In this document: positions 26,193 to 34,553 of the stretch, piece after piece
How positions within the stretch are numbered: position 1 is the first letter of the stretch
Layout: every line of letters starts with the position of its first letter
Assembly (NCBI RefSeq): GCF_001855385.1
Contig: NZ_MKIE01000001.1
Location: forward strand, 124,001-188,000
From: Andreesenia angusta
GTDB lineage: Bacteria; Bacillota; Clostridia; Tissierellales; Gottschalkiaceae
DNA: 64,000 nucleotides
Direction of reading: 5' to 3'
Notes under the pieces: generated by a model
The model's input: only the letters and a program-made list of their open reading frames with translations
The model's database searches: none
Told to the model about the DNA's origin: nothing
Position numbers and translations under genes: made by a program

Positions 26193-26822
26193 CTATATGT
26201 TCTTGAGCACTATGCTCTCAATCTTGTTTGTGACCGTCTTACACTTTTCGCAGCACTTCTGGAGCCGCTTGTATATCTCCGTATATGCCATTATGTGAAT
26301 CGGATCTTCAGAAGCCTGGTAGAGCTTTCTGAGGGAATCCACATATAGGGCTTCACCTCTTGACTTGAGCCTATTCACTTTGTCTATCTCGTCGAATATG
26401 CTCTCTGACTTTCTATAGTTCTTCATCTCTAGAAGCGCTGCGTTCATATGTACGCAACATTCTAGTATCAGGTCTGCAAATTCAAGGACATCTCTGTAGA
26501 CAGTGCTGACCCCGAACATGTCGTAGCAAATCAGCACGTCTTCTATGGCGTCTGTCACCCCGTCTATGTTGTGGGAAAGTCCTATTATATCCTCTCTGTC
26601 TATGGGAGGTAGAAATTCGCTCATCAGCCTTCTCATCATTCCATGCTTTGCATCATCGGCCGCATGTTCGATTTCATGTATTTCAGCTCTCATCTCCGTG
26701 ACATCTATATCCTGGTATTCTTTGAGTGTAGACTTCAGAAAGTCTGCTGCTTGAACTGCAAACTTAGACAGCTCTGAAAACTCGCTTAAATAGTCGTATG
26801 TTTTGCTTTTTCTGAATTTCAA
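26193..26822 (-). CDS. PhoU-like DUF47 protein, Pit partner
   Basis: The product is about 209 residues of nearly all helix: KFRKSKTYDYLSEFSELSKFAV, repeated acidic HEIEHAADDAKHGMM and DREDIIGLSHNIDGVTDAIED. These EhxxH and D-rich motifs are the metal-binding repeats of the DUF47/TIGR00153 family, cytoplasmic PhoU-like proteins encoded next to Pit transporters and thought to control them. The TTG at 26822 is chosen because GGAGGGAG lies 4 bases before it; a longer open frame reaches into the pit gene but would overlap it by 350 bases in another frame. Confidence 0.9.
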   Translation of the reverse strand: MKFRKSKTYDYLSEFSELSKFAVQAADFLKSTLKEYQDIDVTEMRAEIHEIEHAADDAKHGMMRRLMSEFLPPIDREDIIGLSHNIDGVTDAIEDVLICYDMFGVSTVYRDVLEFADLILECCVHMNAALLEMKNYRKSESIFDEIDKVNRLKSRGEALYVDSLRKLYQASEDPIHIMAYTEIYKRLQKCCEKCKTVTNKIESIVLKNI

Positions 26823-26836
26823 GACGCTCCCTCCCT

Positions 26837-27889
26837 TTAAAATATTCTCAAAAAAACATGGGCCATAAAATATCCCACAAGTCCACATCCTGGAAATGTC
26901 AGCACCCAGGCAAGTGCCATATCCTTGGCTATACTCCAGTTTACCGACGAAACCCGCCTGGATACTCCTACCCCCATTATGGCTGTCGTCTTTGTATGTG
27001 TAGTGCTTACAGGCAGTCCCCATATCGAAGAAAACAAAAGGCTTGTGGCAGCCGCTATATCCGCCGAAAAGCCCTGGTGCGGCTCCAGCTTCACCATGTT
27101 CATTCCTACCGTCTTTATTATTCTGTACCCGCCTATTGAAGTCCCAAGTGCCATTACAGCAGAGCAAAGTACCATAAGCCATATGGGGATGATAAAGTTC
27201 GACGCTTCAGCCTCGCCGTTGACTAGAAAAATCCCAAGCATAAATATCCCCATGAATTTCTGTCCGTCCTGGGCACCGTGCATAAAAGCCATGGCGGCCG
27301 CACCGCCTATTTGGGCCTTCTTGAAAAACGGTGTCGCCTTTCTCCTGTCAAAGTTCCTAGAAATCGTCTCAACAGCTCTTGTGGCTCCAAACCCGAATGC
27401 AAAGCCCATAAGAGTGGATATAAATAGGCCATATACTACCTTTGTCCACTCGTCTGGATTTATTCCCGAAAGCCCTCCTTGAAGCGCTATGGCCGCACCG
27501 GATATGCCAGCTACTAGCGCATGTCCTTCACTTGTGGGAATTCCAAATACCCATGCGGCACTCGCCCAGAGCACTATAGCCACCATGGCAGCACAAAGAG
27601 CCACGAGCGAAGACTTTGTATCTCCCCTGAAATCGGCTATATTGTATATAGTCTGCACGACTGATGAGTTTATTAAAGTCATGACCAAAACTCCTAAAAA
27701 GTTGCAGAAAGCCGCCATGATTATGGCCTTTCCCGGGGAAAGCGACCTTGTGCCGACACATGTTGCGACTGCGTTAGGCGCGTCTGTCCACCCGTTCACC
27801 ATTATAACGCTAAGCGTCAGGATAGTGGTTATCAAAAGCACAGGGTATTCCAAGAGTTGCCCTATAAAGTCAGTAAGAATTATTGTCAT
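26837..27889 (-). CDS. pit: Low-affinity inorganic phosphate transporter (Pit/PHO4 family)
   Basis: The 350-residue protein has about ten membrane helices. VNGWTDAPNAVAT near the N-terminus and GLPVSTTHTKTTAIMGVG near the C-terminus are the duplicated PHO4 signatures (GxNDxxN-like and PxSTTH), and FGIPTSEGHALVAG is the mirror motif in the first half. The transporter moves phosphate, and perhaps sulfate, with cations. The ATG at 27889 has GGAGGCG 6 bases before it; a further-upstream start at 27949 lacks a site. The DUF47 gene follows by 14 bases. Confidence 0.93.
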   Translation of the reverse strand: MTIILTDFIGQLLEYPVLLITTILTLSVIMVNGWTDAPNAVATCVGTRSLSPGKAIIMAAFCNFLGVLVMTLINSSVVQTIYNIADFRGDTKSSLVALCAAMVAIVLWASAAWVFGIPTSEGHALVAGISGAAIALQGGLSGINPDEWTKVVYGLFISTLMGFAFGFGATRAVETISRNFDRRKATPFFKKAQIGGAAAMAFMHGAQDGQKFMGIFMLGIFLVNGEAEASNFIIPIWLMVLCSAVMALGTSIGGYRIIKTVGMNMVKLEPHQGFSADIAAATSLLFSSIWGLPVSTTHTKTTAIMGVGVSRRVSSVNWSIAKDMALAWVLTFPGCGLVGYFMAHVFLRIF

Positions 27890-27959
27890 TTGAACGCCTC
27901 CTATCCCAAATAATCTAGTAGTTTGATACCCATTTAAAACCACTTTCAACTAAAAACAC

Positions 27960-28634
27960 TTAAGCTTCTCCATCCATGTCGTCTTTGTACAGTTTTTCCA
28001 GCTGCCTGTTTGAAAACTTTAGAGACGACTGCATTATAGGTCCTAAGAGCGGAACCGTTACAAATGTTCCCAGCGCCACAGGACCTCCTACAAGCCATCC
28101 GCATGTCAGCGCCGCCATTTCAAGCAGCGTTCTGGCAAGCCTTACAGATATGGAAAAGCGCCTGGCTATAAGAAGCGTCATCCCGTCTCTAGGCCCTGCC
28201 CCTATTCCAGATGCCACATACATACCAGATCCGCTTCCCATAAAAACTATCCCTATAAGCAACATGATGATTCTTGGAGCAAGCCCCCTGAACTCTGGAA
28301 GAAGCCCTGTGCCGAGTATGGCATTTAGGAAGAAGCCTATAAGAACTATGTTCAAGACGCTTCCAACGGCTATCCTCTTTTTTTCAAAAAAAGCCGTAAT
28401 AGCCACCATTCCAACTCCCACTATCTGGACCCATCTTCCCACTGTAAGCCCTGTGATATCAGACAAACCTATATGAAGCACATCCCATGTGGCCACTCCG
28501 ACATCTGCAGTTATGACTATCGCCGCTCCAAGTGCAAGCGTGAAAAGCCCTGCTGCGAATACAGCCAGCCTTATGATATAGCCCTTATTTAATCCAACTT
28601 TAAAGTTCTCTATCTCCTTGCTGTCGCCTTCCAT
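27960..28634 (-). CDS. YczE/YyaS/YitT-family membrane protein
   Basis: The product is about 224 residues with five to six helices. After a charged N-terminus it shows LGAAIVITADVGVATWDVLHIGLS, then GRWVQIVGVGMVAI and SGIGAGPRDGMTLLIARR, the BCR/YitT signature. The physiological role of the family is unknown. GGGGGAC lies 8 bases before the ATG at 28634. It directly follows a MarR regulator gene by two bases, so the regulator probably controls this gene as well as itself. Confidence 0.85.
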   Translation of the reverse strand: MEGDSKEIENFKVGLNKGYIIRLAVFAAGLFTLALGAAIVITADVGVATWDVLHIGLSDITGLTVGRWVQIVGVGMVAITAFFEKKRIAVGSVLNIVLIGFFLNAILGTGLLPEFRGLAPRIIMLLIGIVFMGSGSGMYVASGIGAGPRDGMTLLIARRFSISVRLARTLLEMAALTCGWLVGGPVALGTFVTVPLLGPIMQSSLKFSNRQLEKLYKDDMDGEA

Positions 28635-28636
28635 AT

Positions 28637-29053
28637 TTAAATGTCCCCCTTCAGATTGCACATCATCTTGGCCACTACCTTTTCAAAGATTTCCAGCTCT
28701 GCTCTGTCTATCCCCTCTATGGCCTTGTTCTCTAAACTGTCTGATACGGCCTCCCACTTTGGATAGGCTTCCATGGCTTTTTCAGTCAAGTTTATTATCT
28801 TCTCCCTCTTGTCTGTCCCTATTCGCTTTTCTATAAAGCCGGCTTTCTCCATTCTTGAAAGTGTCCTTGTTATAGTGGGAGCCTCCACATAGAGATAGTC
28901 CGCCAGCTCGGACTGGGTGCACTCTCCGTTCATATGGATGTAGAGCGCTACAACCCACTGCGAAGAGTAGATACCATGCTCTGTTATCCCCTCGTTCAGC
29001 GCCTTGCTGAAATACCTTCCAAGCTGGTTTACCTTGTGTCCGTATAAATTCAT
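28637..29053 (-). CDS. MarR-family transcriptional regulator
   Basis: The product is 138 residues. A winged helix is clear: GECTQSELADYLYVEAPTITRTLSRMEKAGFIEKRI with the wing basic residues GTDKREK, then a coiled dimerisation helix. The ATG at 29053 is chosen because GGAGG lies 8 bases before it. No Cys is near the N-terminus, so this is not an OhrR-type peroxide sensor. It is likely autoregulated, with an AT-rich dyad just upstream, and controls the YczE-like membrane protein in the same operon. Confidence 0.9.
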   Translation of the reverse strand: MNLYGHKVNQLGRYFSKALNEGITEHGIYSSQWVVALYIHMNGECTQSELADYLYVEAPTITRTLSRMEKAGFIEKRIGTDKREKIINLTEKAMEAYPKWEAVSDSLENKAIEGIDRAELEIFEKVVAKMMCNLKGDI

Positions 29054-29080
29054 ATATTCATCCTCCATTTCAGTCGCATT

Positions 29081-29102
29081 AATTATTTACCTAGCTAATT
29101 AT
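29081..29102. promoter_or_regulatory. AT-rich dyad upstream of the MarR gene
   Basis: AATTA and TAATT arms flank TTTACCTAGC at 29081-29102, about 28 bases before the MarR start. The place and the TAATTA half sites fit an autoregulatory MarR operator, but the sequence is low in complexity. Confidence 0.35.
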
Positions 29103-29124
29103 ATCATGCTTCTCATGCTTTTTC

Positions 29125-29151
29125 AAAAAAAACAAGGGGCATGGCCCCTCG
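29125..29151 (-). terminator. Terminator after the GGDEF-EAL gene
   Basis: AGGGGC and GCCCCT pair around CAT on the minus strand and are followed by TTGTTTTTTTT. It is almost the same as the hairpin at 32302-32328. Confidence 0.88.
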
Positions 29152-29152
29152 T

Positions 29153-32100
29153 CTAATGATTGAATATCTCACTCTTTTCCAACTCCTCTGGAGGCAGTGG
29201 CCTACAGTAGTAGTATCCCTGTATCTCGTCGCAGTTCTGGCTTTTCAGAAACTCCACCTGCTCTTCAGTCTCTACTCCCTCTGCAATCACCTTGAAGTCC
29301 AGATTTCTGGCCAGTTCAATTATGGCTCTGACCACGGCTCTGTCCCTCTTGTCTACAGCCAAGCTCTCTACAAACTGTCTGTCTATCTTTATCCTGTCAG
29401 CCGGAAGCAGCTTGATCCTGCTCAGCGACGAGTACTCTGTCCCAAAGTCGTCTATGGCGACCATTATATTTGACTCTCTTAGCTTCTCCAGCGTGTTTAC
29501 GACATCATAGCTGTCGTCTAGTGCTATGCTCTCCGTCACCTCTAGCTCTAGCAGCTCTGGAGACATCCCGGTGTCAAGCAATATGGACTCTATCCTGTCT
29601 GAGAAACTGCTTGACTTAAACTGCTCCACAGACAGGTTGACTGCCATCCTGACTCCCTCTAGGCCTCTCTTATGCCAGTACGCCCCCTGTCTGCATGCAG
29701 TCGCTATTACCCATTCACCTATTGCATTTATCAGACCTGTCTGTTCAGCTAGAGGTATGAAAACCCCAGGTGATACTATCCCGTGTTCTGGATGAGTCCA
29801 TCTGATTAGAGCTTCTAGTCCTACCAGCTTTCCGCTTCTTATGTCTATCTGTGGCTGATAGTGAAGCGCCAGCTCATCTCGCTCCAATGCCCTGTAGAGG
29901 CTGTTGGTCAGCTTGACTTTCTCAAGTGTTTCATGCTTCATCTCAAGCGAGCAGAATGTAAATCTGTTTTTCCCATTGTCTTTAGATGAGTACATGGCCA
30001 TATCCGAGTTTTTGATCAGCTCGTCAGCCGAATGTCCATCATCTGGATATCTCGCCACTCCTACACTCGCCGTGATGTGGAACTCTTGACTTCCAATAGA
30101 GATTGGCTCTACAAATGAGTCCATTACACACTCCAGCACGCTCTCCATCTCTCGGCAGCTGGAAACGCTGTCCAGCATCAGCAGAAATTCATCTCCTCCA
30201 AATCTGGCCACCATTCCGTGCTCGCCAACACATTCTAAAAGCCTACGTGAAACCCTCTTAAGTATCTCGTCCCCAGACTCATGCCCCATCATATCGTTTA
30301 CCGACTTAAACGAGTCAAGGTCTATAAGTGCCATGCAGAGCAGTGTTTCCTTTTCTCTGGCTGTCTCGATAGCCCTCTTCAGCTTTTTCCTGTACAGCGT
30401 GAAGTTGGGCAGCCCTGTAAGAGAGTCGTAGTATGCCATGTAGTTCATCTCTCTCTCAGTGCCTACTTTCACAATGGCATCTGAAAGCATGTTTGCCAGA
30501 ATCTTGAGGGCATCTTGATGTTCTTTTCTCCACTTCTTTCTCTTTTTAACAGAATCAAATCCAAGTATGCCTATCACATTCTCTTTGTCTTTTATGGATA
30601 TAGCTATTGTAGATTTGACTCCTAGACTCTTGAGCTGCTTCTTCTTGTCTCTGGCTTCGTCCGGCAACTCGTCTATATCCGCTATGTCAACTACATCCAT
30701 GTCTTTTAGCTGGGCTGTCCACCAGTCAGATTCCTTTAACTCTATTTCCTGGTTCCATTTTCTCACAAGCTCTACATCTTCTCCGCACCACTCGTGCGTG
30801 TAGAGCATCTTCTCCTTGTCTCCTGGACACATAAAGAGGTATACCCTGTCTACTCCGTAGTGCTCTCCGCTAAGTCGAAGCATGTCCATGACTTTTTCAT
30901 CAAAGCTGTCCTCAGATATGGCTATAAAGTCTGTGGATATTTCAGAGAGCATTTTCTGAAACTCTATCTGCTCCTTGTTTTCTTTCAACCTCTCCACATA
31001 GACTCTGTTCACAAAAAAGGCTATAGCCAGCGCTCCAGCTGTTATTGCAAGTCTGGCTACATAGTCATAGAAGCCTATGCGGACATACGACTCTGATACG
31101 CTCAGAAACGTCCAGACCTGAATAAGCAAAGTTGAAAAGCCGAGCAAGACTATAGTCCCCCTCTTGTTGAAGAGTACCGAGAGAATTATGCACATAAAGG
31201 GCACTGCCCAAACCGTGGCGCTATTGTCAGCATATCTAGAAGTTATCCTGAAGAGTGAAATTGAGATGAAAGCTATGAATACCATGTCCTGTACATCGGC
31301 TTTCAAATTCAGTTTTTTTATCCCAACCACAGAAGCCCCCATGAGAAGGCAGACTGCGCTGAACTTTAACTCGTCGTAAAGCGGGTATCCATGCACAAAA
31401 TACCTTGTCGAAAAGCTAAGAAAACCTCCGCACACGTAGATTGCACCCATGGAGTAGTATATCCTCTTTCTGATGCTTTCGCTTAGTATGCGCTCCTCCC
31501 CTATCGGCTTTTGATCCAGCACCGGCCTCATAAGCCCGTGTCTCTTTATGGAGTAGGCTATTGTGGATATAGGTATCAGGATTATAAGAGGCGCAATCTG
31601 AGGTGTGTAGACAGGTATGCGCTTGTTGAATATCTGCTCTGTTATTGTGCCTAGAACAAGCGCAACCATAAAAGACATTGCCAACAGCTTGGACTGTCCA
31701 GCTTTGCTTTCATCCCAGGCATTTCTCCCCCAGCTCCACACAGTGAATATGCCGAGTATCATAAAGCCCATGTAGTAGAAGTTGAAATACCAATCCCATC
31801 CGCTATCTAGTGATGTATTGACCCATCCAAAAGAAGTGCTGATAAGCTTATAGCGCTCTGTTGCAATTTTCCCGTAAAGGCTGAAAGCGTATACGTTTAT
31901 AATAGCCGGGGTGTATATCGCAAAGTAAGTTCTCTTTTTGCCTAAAGTCTCTTTCTTCTCTGTCAAGACGAATATGAAGTGAAGCAAAAAGCTGTACATC
32001 GTTCCCCATCCTATTGCCGATATTTTTCTCCACAAAAGAGCTTCGCTGTGGACTGGAGCGGAGTTGGCTATCGAAAACGCAAACGACCATATGCAAAGAG

Positions 32101-32233
32101 TCATGCATACGCCAAAGAAAATTCTATTCAGCTTCTCCCTCGGGTTGAGCGAAAGTATGTATATCCCAAAGAACATATATATGGCGAAAGTTGCAAAAAA
32201 AGCCATAGAAAGAGCTGTCGATGTGCTTGTCAT
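29153..32233 (-). CDS. Multi-domain membrane GGDEF-EAL protein
   Basis: The protein has 1026 residues. About 1-230 is a seven-helix sensor region of the histidine-kinase N-terminal type. A second helical block (about 258-412) is followed by a GAF domain (about 430-590), a GGDEF domain (about 597-757) and an EAL domain (about 770-1015). RFGGDEF (678-684) is intact, and the EAL part keeps LEALIRW, MAVNLSVEQF and VAIDDFGTEYSS, so both cyclase and phosphodiesterase could work. It probably responds to a membrane or small-molecule signal to set cyclic di-GMP. It is a single gene with a terminator on each side. Confidence 0.92.
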   Translation of the reverse strand: MTSTSTALSMAFFATFAIYMFFGIYILSLNPREKLNRIFFGVCMTLCIWSFAFSIANSAPVHSEALLWRKISAIGWGTMYSFLLHFIFVLTEKKETLGKKRTYFAIYTPAIINVYAFSLYGKIATERYKLISTSFGWVNTSLDSGWDWYFNFYYMGFMILGIFTVWSWGRNAWDESKAGQSKLLAMSFMVALVLGTITEQIFNKRIPVYTPQIAPLIILIPISTIAYSIKRHGLMRPVLDQKPIGEERILSESIRKRIYYSMGAIYVCGGFLSFSTRYFVHGYPLYDELKFSAVCLLMGASVVGIKKLNLKADVQDMVFIAFISISLFRITSRYADNSATVWAVPFMCIILSVLFNKRGTIVLLGFSTLLIQVWTFLSVSESYVRIGFYDYVARLAITAGALAIAFFVNRVYVERLKENKEQIEFQKMLSEISTDFIAISEDSFDEKVMDMLRLSGEHYGVDRVYLFMCPGDKEKMLYTHEWCGEDVELVRKWNQEIELKESDWWTAQLKDMDVVDIADIDELPDEARDKKKQLKSLGVKSTIAISIKDKENVIGILGFDSVKKRKKWRKEHQDALKILANMLSDAIVKVGTEREMNYMAYYDSLTGLPNFTLYRKKLKRAIETAREKETLLCMALIDLDSFKSVNDMMGHESGDEILKRVSRRLLECVGEHGMVARFGGDEFLLMLDSVSSCREMESVLECVMDSFVEPISIGSQEFHITASVGVARYPDDGHSADELIKNSDMAMYSSKDNGKNRFTFCSLEMKHETLEKVKLTNSLYRALERDELALHYQPQIDIRSGKLVGLEALIRWTHPEHGIVSPGVFIPLAEQTGLINAIGEWVIATACRQGAYWHKRGLEGVRMAVNLSVEQFKSSSFSDRIESILLDTGMSPELLELEVTESIALDDSYDVVNTLEKLRESNIMVAIDDFGTEYSSLSRIKLLPADRIKIDRQFVESLAVDKRDRAVVRAIIELARNLDFKVIAEGVETEEQVEFLKSQNCDEIQGYYYCRPLPPEELEKSEIFNH

Positions 32234-32301
32234 TTTATCCCCCCTCGCATCACTTTTCTTTAGTCTTTTTTACCCAGCTTGAGCCAATATTAACAGGCAA
32301 T

Positions 32302-32328
32302 AAAAAAACAAGGGGCTAGGCCCCTTGC
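32302..32328 (-). terminator. Terminator after the NCS2 permease gene
   Basis: CAAGGGGCC and GGCCCCTTG-like arms form a near-perfect stem on the minus strand, followed by TTTTTTT. It overlaps the 3' end of the coding region. Confidence 0.88.
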
Positions 32329-33659
32329 TCACTTTTCAACTTGACTCTTACAAGTCCAGTGTTTATATTCAAGATTAAGTTTAACATTATAGCTGAAATG
32401 CTCACCACAAATAGCGGACTTCCAAAAAGCATCTTAGCAGTCGGTGGAAGAGTCGGGAACATTTCGCTTACGAAAGTCGCGGCTACACCGAGTATCATGC
32501 TCGTTCCAACTATAGTCGAGTTATTGTCCTCTGTGAATTTCAGTTTTGTAAGTATGGATATTCCAGATGCTGTTATTATCCCGAATAACACAAGTGTCGC
32601 ACCGCCAAGTACCGGCTTTGGTATCACCGTTATCACCGATGAAAACTTAGGTATTATTCCTAGCAGTATAAGTATAAATCCAGCAGATTTTATAACTCCT
32701 TTTCCCTTGGCTCCTGTCAGATTCATAAGACCAACGTTTTCAGCAAACATAGCTCCTGGAACCGAACAGAATATTCCGCTTATAGCCTGAGCTACAGCCT
32801 GGCCTCTAAGCCCTTTTATCTTGTCCTGCTCGCAAGTTTCGCAACCTGCAACTTCATCCAGCACAGAGAAAACCCCTATGCACTGTATAAGGTTTACAAG
32901 GCAGAACACAGTCATAACTACTATAGGCACTAGCTTGAACTCTGGAAGACCAAGCTTGAAAGGTATTACTATTCTAAACCAGTCAGCCTCCATTACAGGC
33001 GTCACATCTACTATGCCCATGGCCCATGCAACTGCCGTTCCAAGCGTCATTCCAGCTAGGAGCGAAAGCGAGTGAAATATCTTTCCACCGAATCTTCCCA
33101 CCAACACCACTACTGCGGCCACAAAGCATCCAAGCAGAAGGTACCTAGGATTTCCGAAGTCGGATGCACCGGCTCCGCCTGCCATGTTCTCCATAGACAC
33201 ATGTGCAAGGCTTATTCCTATTAGAGTTACAAAAGATCCTACTACAACTGGCGGAAATAGCTTCAGTATCTTGTCAAGCACAAAAGAAAGCGCTATCAGC
33301 ACAACTGCAGAGCCTATTATAGCTCCAAAGAGAACCTGTGCATCGTAAGCCTTTCCTATAGCTATCATAGCCCCAAGGGGAGCATATGAAGACCCCAGTA
33401 TAAGGGGCAGCTTAGAACCTATCTTGCTTCCCAGTCCGTATACCTGTATCAGTATAGCTATTCCACTTGTGAGAAGGTTTGCAGACACGAGATAACCTAT
33501 TGTCTTTGCATCCAAGTTAAGAGCAGTTCCAAGTATTATTATAAGTGCAAGCGATCCCGGACACATGGTCAATACATGCTGTAATCCCATTACTACTGTC
33601 TTCACAGGACTCAGCTTTTCGCCAAATACATCCTTGTATTCGTTTACATTTGTTTCCAC
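32316..33659 (-). CDS. NCS2-family uracil/xanthine permease
   Basis: The 447-residue protein has 12-14 membrane segments. QHVLTMCPGSLALIIILG at the N-terminus and SVLDEVAGCETC...GLRGQAVAQAISGIFCSVPG further on follow the NCS2 pattern, including the region where the family signature with its carboxylate sits. Members import uracil, xanthine or uric acid with protons. The GTG at 33659 has AGGAG 8 bases before it; the in-frame ATG alternatives lack a site. A perfect promoter and a structured leader of about 140 bases precede it, so base availability probably controls expression. Confidence 0.9.
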   Translation of the reverse strand: METNVNEYKDVFGEKLSPVKTVVMGLQHVLTMCPGSLALIIILGTALNLDAKTIGYLVSANLLTSGIAILIQVYGLGSKIGSKLPLILGSSYAPLGAMIAIGKAYDAQVLFGAIIGSAVVLIALSFVLDKILKLFPPVVVGSFVTLIGISLAHVSMENMAGGAGASDFGNPRYLLLGCFVAAVVVLVGRFGGKIFHSLSLLAGMTLGTAVAWAMGIVDVTPVMEADWFRIVIPFKLGLPEFKLVPIVVMTVFCLVNLIQCIGVFSVLDEVAGCETCEQDKIKGLRGQAVAQAISGIFCSVPGAMFAENVGLMNLTGAKGKGVIKSAGFILILLGIIPKFSSVITVIPKPVLGGATLVLFGIITASGISILTKLKFTEDNNSTIVGTSMILGVAATFVSEMFPTLPPTAKMLFGSPLFVVSISAIMLNLILNINTGLVRVKLKSEQGA

Positions 33660-33664
33660 TTTAC

Positions 33665-33800
33665 ATTCTCCTATCTTCTGTTTAGTCGATATCGAGATAC
33701 ATGTATTTTCGAAGTTGAGATAAGGCTTTTCCCTCTCTTTTTAAGAGTAAATTCCTTCCTTTCGACCAGCAGCCTCTATATTGGCATTCGCTACTAGACC
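33665..33800 (-). promoter_or_regulatory. Structured 5' leader of the NCS2 permease, possible ykkC-class riboswitch
   Basis: The leader holds UAGGGUC then a stem AGUAGC/GCUGCU (33790-33795 with 33768-33773), then GGUC-GAAAGG, a CUCUU-AAA-AAGAG hairpin (33735-33747), and GAGGGAAAAGCC. The order UAGGGU-stem-CUGGUC-GA-AAGG-hairpin-GGGAAAAGCC resembles the conserved skeleton of the ykkC class (guanidine, ppGpp, PRPP). Two further palindromes, AUACAUGUAU and UCGAUAUCGA, lie nearer the gene. No obvious U-tract terminator is seen. The class assignment is tentative. Confidence 0.4.
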
Positions 33801-33806
33801 CTAATC

Positions 33807-33835
33807 ATTGTAATTAATTTTTTTGAATATGTCAA
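33807..33835 (-). promoter_or_regulatory. Strong sigma-A promoter of the NCS2 permease gene
   Basis: TTGACA and TACAAT are separated by exactly 17 bases on the minus strand, with an A/T-rich spacer. Transcription should begin near 33800, giving a leader of about 140 bases. Confidence 0.9.
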
Positions 33836-33867
33836 TAGTTCTATTTTCTCAGCTCTCATCTGGACAT

Positions 33868-33900
33868 ATAAAAACCTGACCGCCTCCAGACGGTCAGGTT
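33868..33900 (-). terminator. Terminator after the unknown acidic protein gene
   Basis: AACCTGACCG and CGGTCAGGTT form a perfect 10-bp stem on the minus strand, followed by TTTTATA. Confidence 0.88.
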
Positions 33901-33903
33901 ACT

Positions 33904-34395
33904 TTAAACTATGTTAATCTCTTCTACAGTCAGCCTGGCCCCCGAGATATACTCTTCTATATACCTGTCGTATATCAGCATTTCAATCTCTCCAAAGTAC
34001 TCTTCTTTTGTGAGCTCTCTATTCCTGTACTTTTCCATAAATCCTCTGTTCTCCTCGTCCTGCCATATTATCTCGTTCTCTATATAGGCGGCAAGTTCTT
34101 TCATATTCAAGTCGTACACAGAGACTATCTTGCCGGACTGCACAAGGCCTCTGAAATAATCTCCCATATCCGTGCCATCTATATACTCGTACAGCTCTTC
34201 GCTGTCTAAGTTGAACAGGAACTTGGTGTCCGTGTTTTCAAAGAAGTCCCTTCCGTCATACTCAATATCTCCTACTCCTTCTAGACTTATATTGTCCACT
34301 ATATACTCCCTTATTTCCTCTATTATTGCATCTTCGTTTCTATATACTATTTCGTTTATCTCTTCTTCAGTATATCTATTGCCTGTCCCTGTCAT
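33904..34395 (-). CDS. Unknown acidic cytoplasmic protein
   Basis: The product is 163 residues, very acidic (many Glu/Asp and Tyr), with no signal or membrane segment. It begins with TGTGNRYTEEEINEIVYRNED and is likely mostly helical. AAAGGTGG lies 7 bases before the ATG at 34395. It stands alone, between the promoter of the NCS2 gene and the divergent uppP gene, with its own terminator. I recognise no family. The composition resembles anti-sigma or anti-restriction type DNA mimics, but that is only an impression. Confidence 0.75.
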   Translation of the reverse strand: MTGTGNRYTEEEINEIVYRNEDAIIEEIREYIVDNISLEGVGDIEYDGRDFFENTDTKFLFNLDSEELYEYIDGTDMGDYFRGLVQSGKIVSVYDLNMKELAAYIENEIIWQDEENRGFMEKYRNRELTKEEYFGEIEMLIYDRYIEEYISGARLTVEEINIV

Positions 34396-34553
34396 GTAAA
34401 TTCCACCTTTCAAACTATGTATATTCGTGTATTACTATATAGATACCAAATAATATCTGTTTAAATCTTATTTTGAACTCTTTCTTCACCGCTCTTTAAG
34501 TATTCTGATTTTTAATCTATAATATTTAGAGACAACTTTAGAAAGGAGATTCT

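Noticed and set aside
26823..27182. Upstream extension of the DUF47 frame into pit
   Set aside because: It would overlap pit by about 350 bases in another frame; the TTG at 26822 with GGAGGGAG gives the normal family length.
26925..27482. 185-codon plus-strand frame within pit
   Set aside because: It is the reverse shadow of a clear PHO4 transporter gene, rich in Pro/Ser/Ile as such shadows are.
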